DNA from: Histomonas meleagridis
Lineage: Eukaryota; Parabasalia; Tritrichomonadida; Dientamoebidae
Reading direction: 5' to 3'
NCBI GenBank assembly: GCA_020186115.1
Contig: WSYJ01000138.1
Span: 62,001 to 126,000 of the forward strand
DNA length: 64,000 bases
Part shown: positions 10,568 through 20,400 of the stretch, piece by piece
How positions within the stretch are numbered: position 1 is the stretch's first letter
How the letters are laid out: each line of letters starts with the position of its first letter
Program-made: the position numbers and the translations under genes
The notes under the pieces: generated by a model
Told to the model about the DNA's origin: nothing
Databases searched by the model: none
Seen by the model: the letters and a program-made list of their open reading frames with translations, nothing else

Positions 10568-12220
10568 TTATTTTTCATTTAAATCGATTGAACTCATTAA
10601 GTCCTGAAGTTTATAGTATGTTTCATTAAGGCGTTTTAGTCCGTAAGTTTCAAATTTACCCTGATTATAATCATCTGCAATTGCATCAAATTCCGCTTTT
10701 TGTGTTTCATTCAATTTGCTATCGCTTCTCTCAAAAAGTGAAGAAATCGCATCACCTATTTTGGAAATGATGTTTCGCTTAGCCAGTTTTTGCAAAGTAG
10801 ATTTTACAGCTGCTGTAGAATCTATCATGAACTTAATGTATTTATCTTCATCAGGATACCTAGATTTGAAATTAATGGGATAACAATCACCTTCATTCTT
10901 ACACCATTGGATGGATCTAATACGAGGTGAATCATGTCGCATCTTAATGATGCCAAATGGTTTATCTGTTTCAGAAAATGTGATATTGGAGATGTTGACT
11001 AAATCAATATCTTGAGTATTGGAAACACCAAACTCAATATACCTAGGATCAGATTCAAGTCTAATAGTCTTACATCCTGTTGAATTTTCAATGATTTGTT
11101 CTGAGCAATTTGAACCTTGAATGCACATCATATGAGTTTGTTGACATGTTAATGTTGTGTTCTTATTAATCTTTTTAACAAGCAACCCATTAGGAAATGG
11201 TGAATATCCAGATAGTTGTAGCGCTGAATAAACGCCGCCATAAGCTAAAAGCGAATTCGAAAATTCCTTTTTGATGGGAGCCGTTAAGTTCTGAGTAGCC
11301 GCTTTTATCGTTGACATAACCGCTGAATTTGAGGAAGGTCCGCCGGTTACTTGAATTTCGTCAATTGTTCCATTAGTTTCAAACAAATTAATACCTGTCG
11401 TAACAACTTCGCTCAATTCGGCTAATGTATCTTCGATAAATTGATTTTTACTTCCTCTTATGAACAATTTTTGCGCTTTTTGTTCACTAATATTGAGCTT
11501 TTGTGATAGTTCTTGATGGAACTTTTTTCCACTAGCATAGTTTGTGGAAATAGTGAAAATTTCGATGCACTTTGATGACTTTCCATCCCACTCAAAGCTG
11601 ATTCCTAAAATTTTGGTGGTCATGTATCCAATATCTATAAACATCACGTTGTATGGTTTTAATGAGTTTCTATTGATAAAGCGTTGAGTTTTAGAAGCTG
11701 CATAACCAATACTAACTGCAGTGATTTCATCGATTATGGTTAAAACTGGAATTGATAAAAAGCTACAGGCGTGGAATAATAAATCACGCTGTGTTTCTGT
11801 CCAAAAGTCAGGGACAACTAATGTTATTGGATTATCTATTTTCGGTAAATATGAAAATAAATATGCTAAATAAAGTGAAAATGAAGGCAATGGATGCATG
11901 ATATCTGTTGTGATAAAGGCTGTATTGTTATTTCCAACAGTCATTGGTAAGTATTGATATCCTAAAGATGGATCTCTTTTTAATGCAGCAAGAGCAGCTT
12001 TTCCAATTTTAATTTCAAAAGAATCAGCTGTTTCATTTGTTAGTTTTGTAATTGTTGAGTTCCTTGGTTTAAAAGAAATGGCTGCTGGGAGTCCTTGTTC
12101 ATAGCCAGGTATTTTTTCGGGCACACCATTAAAATCAGATTTTGCAATCTTGATGTATTCACTTCCAATATCTAGGGCTACGTATTCAAGATTTATCCCA
12201 AGAAGAAAGAGTAAAATCAT
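10568..12220 (-). CDS. Divergent ER-lumenal Hsp70 (GRP170/Lhs1-like)
   Basis: 550 residues. The first about 12 (MILLFLLGINLE) are hydrophobic like a short signal peptide, followed by an Hsp70 ATPase start (VALDIGSEYIKIA) in the form typical of the Hsp110/GRP170 branch rather than canonical BiP (which has GIDLGTTYS). Later ATPase elements are recognisable: IDEITAVSIGYA (phosphate 2 region), MFIDIGYMTTKI and VTGGPSSNS. The C-terminal half is short and Cys-containing, with possible N-glycosylation sites (for example NKNTT, NCSEQ, NISNIT). No C-terminal KDEL-type signal is seen. GRP170-type proteins act as nucleotide-exchange factors and holdases for BiP. It is shorter than mammalian HYOU1 (about 1000), so it is a reduced member. 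It is divergent with the 12285 gene. Confidence 0.75.
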   Translation of the reverse strand: MILLFLLGINLEYVALDIGSEYIKIAKSDFNGVPEKIPGYEQGLPAAISFKPRNSTITKLTNETADSFEIKIGKAALAALKRDPSLGYQYLPMTVGNNNTAFITTDIMHPLPSFSLYLAYLFSYLPKIDNPITLVVPDFWTETQRDLLFHACSFLSIPVLTIIDEITAVSIGYAASKTQRFINRNSLKPYNVMFIDIGYMTTKILGISFEWDGKSSKCIEIFTISTNYASGKKFHQELSQKLNISEQKAQKLFIRGSKNQFIEDTLAELSEVVTTGINLFETNGTIDEIQVTGGPSSNSAVMSTIKAATQNLTAPIKKEFSNSLLAYGGVYSALQLSGYSPFPNGLLVKKINKNTTLTCQQTHMMCIQGSNCSEQIIENSTGCKTIRLESDPRYIEFGVSNTQDIDLVNISNITFSETDKPFGIIKMRHDSPRIRSIQWCKNEGDCYPINFKSRYPDEDKYIKFMIDSTAAVKSTLQKLAKRNIISKIGDAISSLFERSDSKLNETQKAEFDAIADDYNQGKFETYGLKRLNETYYKLQDLMSSIDLNEK

Positions 12221-12284
12221 TTGAAAAATCGGGGTGCCCCTATATAATTGAACGTTTTATATTTAGAACATTTATTTCTTTTAT
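12221..12284. promoter_or_regulatory. Bidirectional promoter region (64 bp)
   Basis: Only 64 bp separate the start codons of the leftward GRP170-like gene and the rightward coiled-coil gene, so both promoters must lie here or extend into coding DNA. It contains GGGGTGCCCC (12231-12240, near-palindromic) and AACGTT (12252-12257), similar to the Myb-type motifs seen before other genes here. Confidence 0.45.
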
Positions 12285-12596
12285 ATGTTAAGCACTTTCA
12301 ACAAAAATACTCATTTTTCATTTAGGTTTTTTCCCACAAAAACAGAGCTGAAGGCTCAAATAAAAAACGCAACCTCAAAAAAGGAAAAATTACAAAAACT
12401 TATACATGAATTTGACGATCTTGAAGAATGGTTGGCAGAAACAGCTGGACCAAATGGACTTGATGAAACTTCTAAATCTCTTTTGAAAAGGATTCAAGAA
12501 CAAAGGAGTCAAGCTTTTGAAGCGATTTCACAAATCAAACAATATGAAATTTCTCTAAACGATGAACTTAAACACATAGAAACCATGAAACTCTAA
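12285..12596 (+). CDS. Small coiled-coil protein, unknown
   Basis: 103 residues from ATG 12285. After an aromatic N-terminal 15-20 residues, the rest is charged and helix-forming (KAQIKNATSKKEKLQKLIHE ... LLKRIQEQRSQAFEAISQI), with hydrophobic residues at heptad spacing. The frame is intact and composition is clearly coding. I do not recognise the family; small subunits of tethering or kinetochore-type complexes look like this but nothing specific supports that. Confidence 0.55.
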   Translation: MLSTFNKNTHFSFRFFPTKTELKAQIKNATSKKEKLQKLIHEFDDLEEWLAETAGPNGLDETSKSLLKRIQEQRSQAFEAISQIKQYEISLNDELKHIETMKL

Positions 12597-12773
12597 TACG
12601 ACCTTGATAAGTCATATATATAGCAAGTAATAAAGTAATATTAATATTCATCTTCTTCTCAATATTAAATATTTCTAAATATTTTATCCCATCCACCGAA
12701 GGGCGTATATAAAAAGGAATACAAATTTTTAAAATTAATGGATTTTCTTCATTGATGTTTATTAATAAACTCA

Positions 12774-14843
12774 TTAATTTAATTTACTTTGGATCCATTT
12801 GCTAACTTCGCTGAAGTTATACGTGATCCGATATACATCATTTACACATAGTTTTTTGAGTTCTTCTAGAAGCATTTGTTTCTTATCTGCAGGAGCCTCT
12901 TCTTCGATTCTCATTCTAATGAATTCTCTGGGGCTCGCAAATTGTTGAACAGGTCGTTGTTGAGGGTAAGGGACTTGTTGAACGTATGTTGTGTAATCAT
13001 TTTTAGGCATAAATTGAGAAGCCGTAAACTGACCATTAAAATGGGTAAGAGGACTCCTTATAGCTTCTTCAGCGTCCTTCTGTTCTTTGAAAAGAACTAT
13101 GGCCTTTCTTTCTGAATCACCGTTTAAGCCATTATATTGAATCATGGCAAACTCAACAGGTCCAATAGTTTCTTCAAACTTCTGGCGGAGGTCTCTGCTG
13201 TTGATTGTGTCATCAACTCCTCTGCAATATATTAATCGATTATGAATATCGTTATATTCGTGCCCTTTAAGATATTGTTCTAAACGAACCCTGATGAGAA
13301 TATGATACCCAAGGAGGTCACATTTAATGCCTTTACTCTTAAAGTGCTTCATTGTTGCAACGACTGAGTCATATGTCATTAATGTAATGAATGCAGTCTT
13401 AGATTTCTCCGAACTCTTTAAGTATAACCCGATTACAGCTCGAATGTCTTTGTCACTAAGTTGTTGGTCAATTGATGCCTCTGTTTCGTTCTTTGGCAAG
13501 CCATAGCAGACGACGGTTCTTGCTCTCAAATTATCACAGAAACCGCCAATCACATCGTTCGGATTTAACGGCGGATAAAGAAAAGTGTTTTGAATGCCAC
13601 TTTCGGCTTGTGCCTTTTTGGCTTCATCATATTTGTCAAACAAAATGTATCCAATTGACAATAAGTGAATTGTAGGAACAATGCTAATAGATATGACTGT
13701 TCCATAAGCTGAAAATTGATGAAGAAGATCATCATATGTTGTTTCAGCTTCAACTTCGTTGAGTTGTAAAAGACCAACGGGTTGATGTGTAAGACGCTTT
13801 TCATAGAAGGGTAAAACTCGAATTGGAGTAACTTGCTCTCCAAATGTTGTATGGTTCAATGTAGATATAGCTTTGTTACGAGATTCTTTGGTCTCGTATT
13901 GGGCAAGGCCTGCACGTTCACCTCCTGATCTGTCGTGGATTTCAAGTGAAACAATTTTTCCAGCCTGCTCTAAATGTTTTTTAATTGCGTCATTATCGCT
14001 GATTGCAATATCAGCTAAATAGACGCGACACTCTTCGATGATGCTAAGGACTTGAGATTGCAGCTCCCTGCGAACACTTGTTAAAACCGATAATTTATCA
14101 TGATGAAATTCGGCATTAGCACGACTGGCAGCTGCTTGATTCTCGAAGAGGACAATCCCATAGTTGTCTATGACAAAAGTGTTAAGAATTACTCCATACT
14201 CCTTGAATAAATCTTTGAGATTATTTTCGTTGATGAGATCAGTTGGACCTTCAACACATATTACGTTGGTTGGTAGTCTTGAAAGAAAGTCTTGACGCTT
14301 ATCCACTGGCGTATAAAACTCAACGTGAAGTGGAGTATCTTTAATTAATAAATTTTGAATGCTTTCTTTAGCATTTCTTGCAACCTCTTGACTTTCGAAG
14401 CTTACGTATCCAATACCATTTGATACACCATTCCTGTTTCTCTGGATTCGACACGACTTAATAGCAAATCCAAAATCTTCCAAAGCTGAATGCAATTGTT
14501 GTTCATCAACATCTGTCGGAAGGTTTGATATAACCAAGTTTGCCATTGGATCATGGTCTTTTGAAGATGGATCAAACCATGAAATACGTATTGGAATGGA
14601 ATTAATTTTTGTGTAATTACACTCTCGGATTGCTGCTTCAGCTTCTTCATGTGTGCTAAATGTAATAAATGCATTAGCTGTTTTTTGGAAAACTCTTTTT
14701 GTGATTTCTAAAATTGTTCCATATTCTGAGAAAAAATTATTTAACCATTCATCAGTTATGTTTGTTGGGAGATCTCCTACGTAAATTTTGTTAGAGAGTT
14801 GGTTGCTTGAATCACCAGACATTTTGAGAAAGTGTTGGGCCAA
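12774..14843 (-). CDS. PABP-like multi-RRM RNA-binding protein
   Basis: 689 residues with a chain of RRM domains. RRM1 is at about 19-90 (KIYVGDLPTNITDEWLNNFF; RNP1-like NAFITF), joined to RRM2 (about 101-175; NLVISNLPTDVDEQ, GIGYVSFES) by the linker style of poly(A)-binding protein. Further divergent RRMs follow at about 190-260, 268-345, 355-430, 445-520 and 535-610. The C-terminus has a Gln/Pro-rich linker (VPYPQQRPVQQFASP) and a helical segment (KKQMLLEELKKLC) that could be a degenerate MLLE domain. PABP normally has four RRMs; six or more is unusual. It probably binds poly(A) or U-rich mRNA tails in the cytoplasm. Orthology to PABPC is likely for RRM1-2 and uncertain beyond. Confidence 0.75.
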   Translation of the reverse strand: MAQHFLKMSGDSSNQLSNKIYVGDLPTNITDEWLNNFFSEYGTILEITKRVFQKTANAFITFSTHEEAEAAIRECNYTKINSIPIRISWFDPSSKDHDPMANLVISNLPTDVDEQQLHSALEDFGFAIKSCRIQRNRNGVSNGIGYVSFESQEVARNAKESIQNLLIKDTPLHVEFYTPVDKRQDFLSRLPTNVICVEGPTDLINENNLKDLFKEYGVILNTFVIDNYGIVLFENQAAASRANAEFHHDKLSVLTSVRRELQSQVLSIIEECRVYLADIAISDNDAIKKHLEQAGKIVSLEIHDRSGGERAGLAQYETKESRNKAISTLNHTTFGEQVTPIRVLPFYEKRLTHQPVGLLQLNEVEAETTYDDLLHQFSAYGTVISISIVPTIHLLSIGYILFDKYDEAKKAQAESGIQNTFLYPPLNPNDVIGGFCDNLRARTVVCYGLPKNETEASIDQQLSDKDIRAVIGLYLKSSEKSKTAFITLMTYDSVVATMKHFKSKGIKCDLLGYHILIRVRLEQYLKGHEYNDIHNRLIYCRGVDDTINSRDLRQKFEETIGPVEFAMIQYNGLNGDSERKAIVLFKEQKDAEEAIRSPLTHFNGQFTASQFMPKNDYTTYVQQVPYPQQRPVQQFASPREFIRMRIEEEAPADKKQMLLEELKKLCVNDVYRITYNFSEVSKWIQSKLN

Positions 14844-15102
14844 ACTTATTCAATAAAACCATTTAATTGAATTTGGTAAAATTTCCGGCGGCAGTTAAAA
14901 GTGTCAACATTTCAAGACATTTGGGGGAGGGGGTACCTCGGTCAAAAGAAAAAGAAAAAAAGAAAAAAGTTCTCAATTGCCCATAGAGTGAACAAACTTT
15001 GTTATTATCACTTATGTGCTGAGTCGAAAAGAAAAAAAAAATTTAACCAGAAAAACCGAAAAAAAAAGAAAATGTCTTAAAATCAATTGAATGGTTTACT
15101 TT
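14844..15102. other. Intergenic, purine-tract region
   Basis: It holds a GGGGGAGGGGGTACC-like block near 14922-14936 and several long A/G tracts up to 15070. No gene. It forms the junction between the host PABP-like gene promoter and the CRESS-virus-like cluster, so it may contain the element's edge. Confidence 0.4.
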
Positions 15103-15747
15103 TTACGATGGTAAATTAAATGAATAATGTGCATTAGGTACAATTAAAACACTTGGTGAAGCTATTTCAAAATTAGTTTCACAAATATAAAATACATTAT
15201 AATTAGATGATGTAAAAAAACCAACTGTACGATCATTAAGTGATGGAAAAGTAGTACCAAAATCATATAAATAATAATAAAAAGTACCTGAACTAGAAAG
15301 TGAAGATTGAAGTAGATAATTAACAGTTATCTCTGTAAAATCAGAATTGGGTTGATTGCGTTCAATAACAATAAAAACATAATAATGAGTACCATCTATT
15401 GATGGTAATGGATGACTTGCATCACGTAATGAAAATTGTTTCAAGGAAAATAAACCAGAAACATCTGAAATAGTAATAAAAGATATTGGTATATTAACAC
15501 TAATAGTAGAACCTACGTCTAATGCTAATCGCCTAGTACTGACTTGACTAGGATATAAAATACTAAAAGACTGTGTAGAATAATCTGCAACCCTATCGTT
15601 GTTCTTAAGAACTTCATAAGCACGATCTAAATCATATTTAGACATAGGAGGATTAAGAGGAGGAACCAACTTACGTTGTAACACTCGTCCCTTATTACGT
15701 GAATAATAAGATTCACTAATAGGACCAATGCGATGAGGGTCAAACAT
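15103..15747 (-). CDS. Viral-type beta-rich protein of the CRESS-like element
   Basis: 214 residues, ATG at 15747. The N-terminal 40 residues are basic and proline-rich; the rest alternates hydrophobic and polar residues as in beta sheets, with many Ser, Tyr and Phe and no membrane segment. No named family is recognised. It lies 26 nt downstream of the capsid-like ORF on the same strand, as in multi-ORF kirkovirus/Po-Circo-like genomes, and may be a second structural protein. The frame is intact, which suggests recent insertion or retained use. Confidence 0.6.
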   Translation of the reverse strand: MFDPHRIGPISESYYSRNKGRVLQRKLVPPLNPPMSKYDLDRAYEVLKNNDRVADYSTQSFSILYPSQVSTRRLALDVGSTISVNIPISFITISDVSGLFSLKQFSLRDASHPLPSIDGTHYYVFIVIERNQPNSDFTEITVNYLLQSSLSSSGTFYYYLYDFGTTFPSLNDRTVGFFTSSNYNVFYICETNFEIASPSVLIVPNAHYSFNLPS

Positions 15748-15773
15748 AAAAATAAAAGTAAGAAAATTTTTTA

Positions 15774-16283
15774 TTAATAAGTGATAGCATAATTTAATTG
15801 AACCCCTAAAAACTTATCGGTGATTTCAGTACCAGGAATAGATACCTTCAAACATAATACAATACAATCACCTGAATTCAAATTACGTGCTAACCTAGTA
15901 CGAAATACTTGAGTCTGTTGGGCATTGGGAGTAAGGTACCCTGACATAATAACATTTTGATTAGGTTCATATAATGATACAGGAGCAGGGGTACCAAGTG
16001 ACATGGATTGAGGAACCGTACCATCTGGAACATAAACTAATGCCCATAATAATGGGATATCGACATCAATGATCATTTTTAAAGTAAAATTTTTTACTTT
16101 ACGCATACCTTGAGTAGCAACAGCAGTAATTAGAGTGGTATTTACTTGATCACCTACGGCACCGTCACCAGAACCTGTATTGAATGTAATGTTTCCGGAA
16201 CAATTATGAGTCTCATTAGAATACTTTACAGTTTTCAATGGACGTCCACGTGAATAACTACGTCTACGTAACCTACGAGGCAT
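15774..16283 (-). CDS. CRESS-virus capsid-like protein
   Basis: 169 residues, ATG at 16283. It starts MPRRLRRRSYSRGR, the basic nucleic-acid-binding arm of circovirus-like capsids. The body contains LLWALVYVPDGTVP, SLYEPNQNVIMSG and RTRLARNLNSGDCIVLCLKV, the conserved wording of a widespread CRESS-DNA-virus capsid jelly-roll. It is short for a capsid (circoviruses about 230 residues) but complete from ATG to stop. In an integrated copy it would have no assured function. What is seen is the motif set; assignment to Kirkoviridae is inference from host range. Confidence 0.75.
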   Translation of the reverse strand: MPRRLRRRSYSRGRPLKTVKYSNETHNCSGNITFNTGSGDGAVGDQVNTTLITAVATQGMRKVKNFTLKMIIDVDIPLLWALVYVPDGTVPQSMSLGTPAPVSLYEPNQNVIMSGYLTPNAQQTQVFRTRLARNLNSGDCIVLCLKVSIPGTEITDKFLGVQLNYAITY

Positions 16284-16296
16284 AACAATAAAAAAT

Positions 16297-16506
16297 TTAA
16301 TGCTGTGGGAGATTTATTAATTGAGGGTGAATAAGATATGAAGGAACATCCTTAAGGCGACGATCATAACGGATGGCACCTATCGAGACTATTGGAAGTA
16401 CAATAACCCAATTCTCAACCAACTGAGGATTCTCCTTAATAAAGCCCTTAAGTAGGCCAACATTACTGAAATAAATGGATTTAACTTGGCCTTCATTATC
16501 TGGCAT
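16297..16506 (-). CDS. Small ORF upstream of the capsid-like gene
   Basis: 69 residues from ATG 16506, 13 nt before the capsid-like ORF. The same frame stays open without an ATG back to 16620, encoding a Pro/Glu/Asp-rich stretch, so the original protein was probably longer and is truncated or starts elsewhere. No family is recognised. It is compact and on the same strand as the virus-like genes. Confidence 0.4.
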   Translation of the reverse strand: MPDNEGQVKSIYFSNVGLLKGFIKENPQLVENWVIVLPIVSIGAIRYDRRLKDVPSYLIHPQLINLPQH

Positions 16507-16594
16507 GAGGCATGGAGCAGGGGGAGTAAAAACTGGTGGAGGAATAGGATACGGTTTTTCATCGTCTTCCGACTGTATTGATTCGGGACAAACA

Positions 16595-16800
16595 TTAATT
16601 TTCCAAGACGATGCGTTTGTCTAAGAAAGTTTGGAATCGCACATTGTAATATCTAAAAGCGTTAAAGATGTGTTTACTTGATAGTTGTGCATACCATAAA
16701 AATAAGGTTCTCTTTTTTGCTTTGAGGAGACAAACCTCTTTCATTCCTCTAAAAGCTTTAGGAAAACTTGTATATGGCACCGGGCCATGTATATCCCAAA
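16595..16800 (-). pseudogene. Broken ORF at the 5' side of the CRESS-like element
   Basis: A frame of about 67 codons bounded by stops on both sides, with ATG at 16780 inside it, basic and aromatic-rich. It overlaps the start of the upstream extension of the next ORF in another frame. It could be the remnant of the C-terminus of a viral gene, but no Rep motif (rolling-circle motifs, Walker A) is visible, so it is left unassigned. Confidence 0.25.
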
Positions 16801-17410
16801 CTTGTACTTTGTTTTATTATTTTTGTTCTAAATTCAGGATGAGTTTCATTTGTCTGCAAGATAGTGTTTAACAGAGCATTTTCCCACATGACGTCATGTG
16901 TTATTTTATATCACTCAATTTTACAAAAAAATACCTTACAATTCATATTGACTAAATTTTTGAGAAAATCATTATTTTAATTTCAGATTATAAAAATGTA
17001 TAATTTTTTAATTTAAACAAAACTTTAAATTTTATTATAGATTTATTCTCTAAGGTATAAATATGTATGTGTATATACAAAATTTTACTTTTCCCTTTGG
17101 ATCAAATTTTCGATTTTGAAAAATTTGATAACTTTAAAATGAATGGATCTCCCAAGACCCATGGAAAAACATCGATGTTTTTGAGTGTGATTATATGATT
17201 TATTAATCTAATGATAATTGATTTCTTTTCTTTTTGTCTATATAAATATCGTCATTTTTATGTCGAAAATGATAAGGTAATTATTTGTCCGTTATGGTAT
17301 TTTAATTTTAAGTGTGCTAACACATTTTTTTCGTTTGGAAAATTTTACTTTATTTTTGCCATGATCCAAAAATTAACGGTTTTTTCATTTTTTTTCTTTC
17401 GGATTTTTTC
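16801..17410. other. Intergenic with a 16-bp perfect palindrome and ankyrin-gene promoter
   Basis: No gene is supported. At 16885-16900 lies a perfect palindrome, CACATGACGTCATGTG, with a bZIP/CREB-type TGACGTCA core. At 17374-17381 TAACGGTT lies 35 nt before the ATG of the ankyrin-UBR gene, followed by a T-rich stretch containing TCATTTT, which fits a trichomonad initiator. Confidence 0.5.
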
Positions 17411-20400
17411 ATGGAAACAAGTTCAAGTGATCAAAATATTATTGCGCAAATATTAACAGACCTCAAGCATATAATTTTTAATTTGACTGAAAAAAATTTT
17501 GATTTATCTATACAACAAACAATGAACTTGTTTGATTCAAATTCACCATATTCTTTCGATGTTATAATATGTATTTTTGTTTTATCTGCATTTTCATCAC
17601 TTAGGAATGAAAGCGATATATATATTCGCTATTTACAATCAATCCAATCCAAAGAAGAAGAGCTAAACAAAGATAATCCAAAAATCATCGAAATATTTAT
17701 TAAATATATTGCTCAACTTCAAACACAAGAAGCATATTATTTCCTTGAACAGATGATTACTCATAATTTTGTTGATTCAAGTATTACTAAAAACATGGAT
17801 ACTAATTATTTCATACATTATCGCTCAAAAAGTGTAACAGATATTAATAGTGTTTCTTATAAAGATGTTTATGCTTTATCATTTTTAGAAAACTTTTCAA
17901 AAATATCAATGAATGATTTTGAATTGCATAGGAAATATGTTAAAATAGGACATAATCCAAGTGAAATTGGAGAAATAATTCGAAATGATGAAATAGAAAA
18001 ACTTCAAGAATTATCATCACAAGAAGACTTTGATATTAATCAAATAATAGAACCATCACTTTATGAAAGATGTTCATTTATTAATCAAAATAATGTTTCG
18101 TTAATTGATTATGCAGCATTTTTTTCAGCAGTTAAATGTTTTAAATATTTACTTATGAAAAATGCAAATGTAAATAAAACAGGAAAATATGCAGTTGCAG
18201 GTGGAAATGATGAAATCATTCATTTATGTGAACAACATCATTCATCATTTGAAGGTGCATATGAAGCAGCAATTAAATTCCACCGAAATGATCTTTTTTA
18301 TTATATTTACGAAAATAATTTAGAAGAATTTGATGGATTTGTTCAACCAAATCCACGAATGAATAGAAATACTGATCAATTTTTACGCTTGATTATGAAT
18401 AATCATATTCATGGAACTAACTTTTTGCAATTAATGGAAAATCTAAATCCTTTGGATAACAATCAAATTCCGCAGAATTTAAATGATAAAATAATTAATA
18501 AATTAGTTGATGAATGTATTCACAATGGAAATTATGAAATCCTCTTATTTTTGGAAGATAAAGAAATAGAAATTAAAGAATCAATTATCAATGAAACAGC
18601 AAAATTTGGTAATTTATATCTTATCAAACATTTCCTTCAAAAAAATACAATACCAAAAAATATTTTGTTGTTTGCAACACAATCAGGAAATAATGAACTT
18701 GTACAATTTATACTTGAACAAAAAGATTTTGAAATTGATTTAAATATAAAAGAAATTTCTTTTATTAATTTGATATTTAATGAAAATATTTGGAAATTAT
18801 TTAGATCATTTAAAACGCCACTTATGATTGCGACTGAAAAAGGTTATGAGAAAATAGTTAAATTACTTCTTGAGCAAAACGGAATTGAAATAAATGTTAA
18901 AGATATTTATTAATTTAATTTCACATTTTTTTGAATATTTTGATGTTTTGATATATTATTCGGAAACTATTTATATCATTTAATACATTACTAATTAAAG
19001 CATCTATAAAAGGTAATATTGAAATAATTAAAATGCTTCTTGAACAAGAAGGAATTGATATTAATGCCAAAAATGTTAATTTATTATGTTCAATGTTTAT
19101 GAAAGAATTTTGATGTTTTAATAAAATGTTTAAAATTTGTTCAAATTATTTTATACAGCACTTATGAAAGCATCTGAAAATGGGCATATAGAAATAGTTA
19201 AATTACTTCTTAAACAAAATGGAATTGAAATCAATATTAAAAATATTAATTAATTTCATATAAATTTGATTTTATTATTTTGCAATTTCAAAAGAAAATT
19301 TGGAAATTATTAAAATGATTTGAAACAGCATATATATTGGCAACTAAATGTGGTTATATTGAAATAGCTAAATTACTTCATGAACTTGGAAACAATGATA
19401 TCAATTTCAAAACTATTTTATCATTTTAATTGAAGTTTATTTTAATGATTTGGTATTTCAACTGAAATTTTGGAAAAACAACACTTATGTTGGCATCAAG
19501 AAATGGACATTTAGATGTAGTTAAATTTCTTCTTAAACAAGGAGGATTTGATATTAATGAAAAAGATGTTCATTAATTTCATTTAAAAATTATTTATTTA
19601 ATTTGCCATTTCAAAATAATATTTGGTGTTTGTTTGGGTTGTTTTGGACAGCACTTATGTTAGCATCAGCTAATGGTCATTATGAAATAGTTAAGTTATT
19701 ACTTGAACAAAAGGGAATTAATATTAATTATCAAGTTTATTTATTTTATTTAATGATAATTTAAAAAATTTTATATTTTATAATAAAAAATGGAATTTAT
19801 TTTAAATATTTGAAACAGCACTTATAGAGGCAGTAAAATGTAATAGCAGTGATATTGTTAAATTACTTCTTAAACAAGAAGGAATTGATATTAATGCTAA
19901 AGATGTTTATCTGCTTTATTTATTATTTATTTCAATAATTTTATGTTTCAAAATGATATTTGGAATATAATAAAAAAATTTATTACAGCACTTATGATAG
20001 CATCTAAAAAAGGATTTTTAGATATTGTTAAAATGCTTATTGAACAAAAAGGAATTAATGTTAATGATAAAGATATTTATGGTATTTTCATAATTTATTT
20101 AATACTGCATTTTTATATTCATGTGGAAATGGCCACACGGAAATAGTGAAATTACTTCTTCAACAAAAAGGAACTAATGTAAATGATAAAAAAATTTATT
20201 TATTTTATTTTCTGATATTATAAAATATTATATGGGAATTATTAAAAATATTTTCTACAGCTTTAATGAATGCATCTAAGTTCGGTTATATAGAAATAGT
20301 TAAATTACTTCTTGAACAAGAAGGAATTAATATTAATGCAAAAAAAATTTATTTGTTAAATTTGATATTTATTATAATAATTTGATATTTTAAAGTAATA

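Larger units (their letters stand above)
15103..16800 (-). other. Endogenous CRESS-DNA-virus-like element (kirkovirus-like)
   Basis: A leftward cluster of three intact small ORFs plus an upstream broken piece, with gaps of only 13 and 26 nt, unlike the surrounding host genes. The middle ORF has the Arg-rich N-terminus and jelly-roll wording of CRESS-DNA virus capsids. Kirkoviridae were predicted to infect parabasalids, with endogenous copies in host genomes (Kinsella et al. 2022), which makes that family the best candidate. No Rep endonuclease or helicase motifs and no TAGTATTAC/TAATATTAC nonanucleotide were found, so this is at most a partial viral genome. Confidence 0.65.

Noticed and set aside
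15103-16900. CRESS origin of replication (nonanucleotide stem-loop)
   Set aside because: No TAGTATTAC or TAATATTAC was found; the palindrome at 16885-16900 has no loop nonanucleotide.
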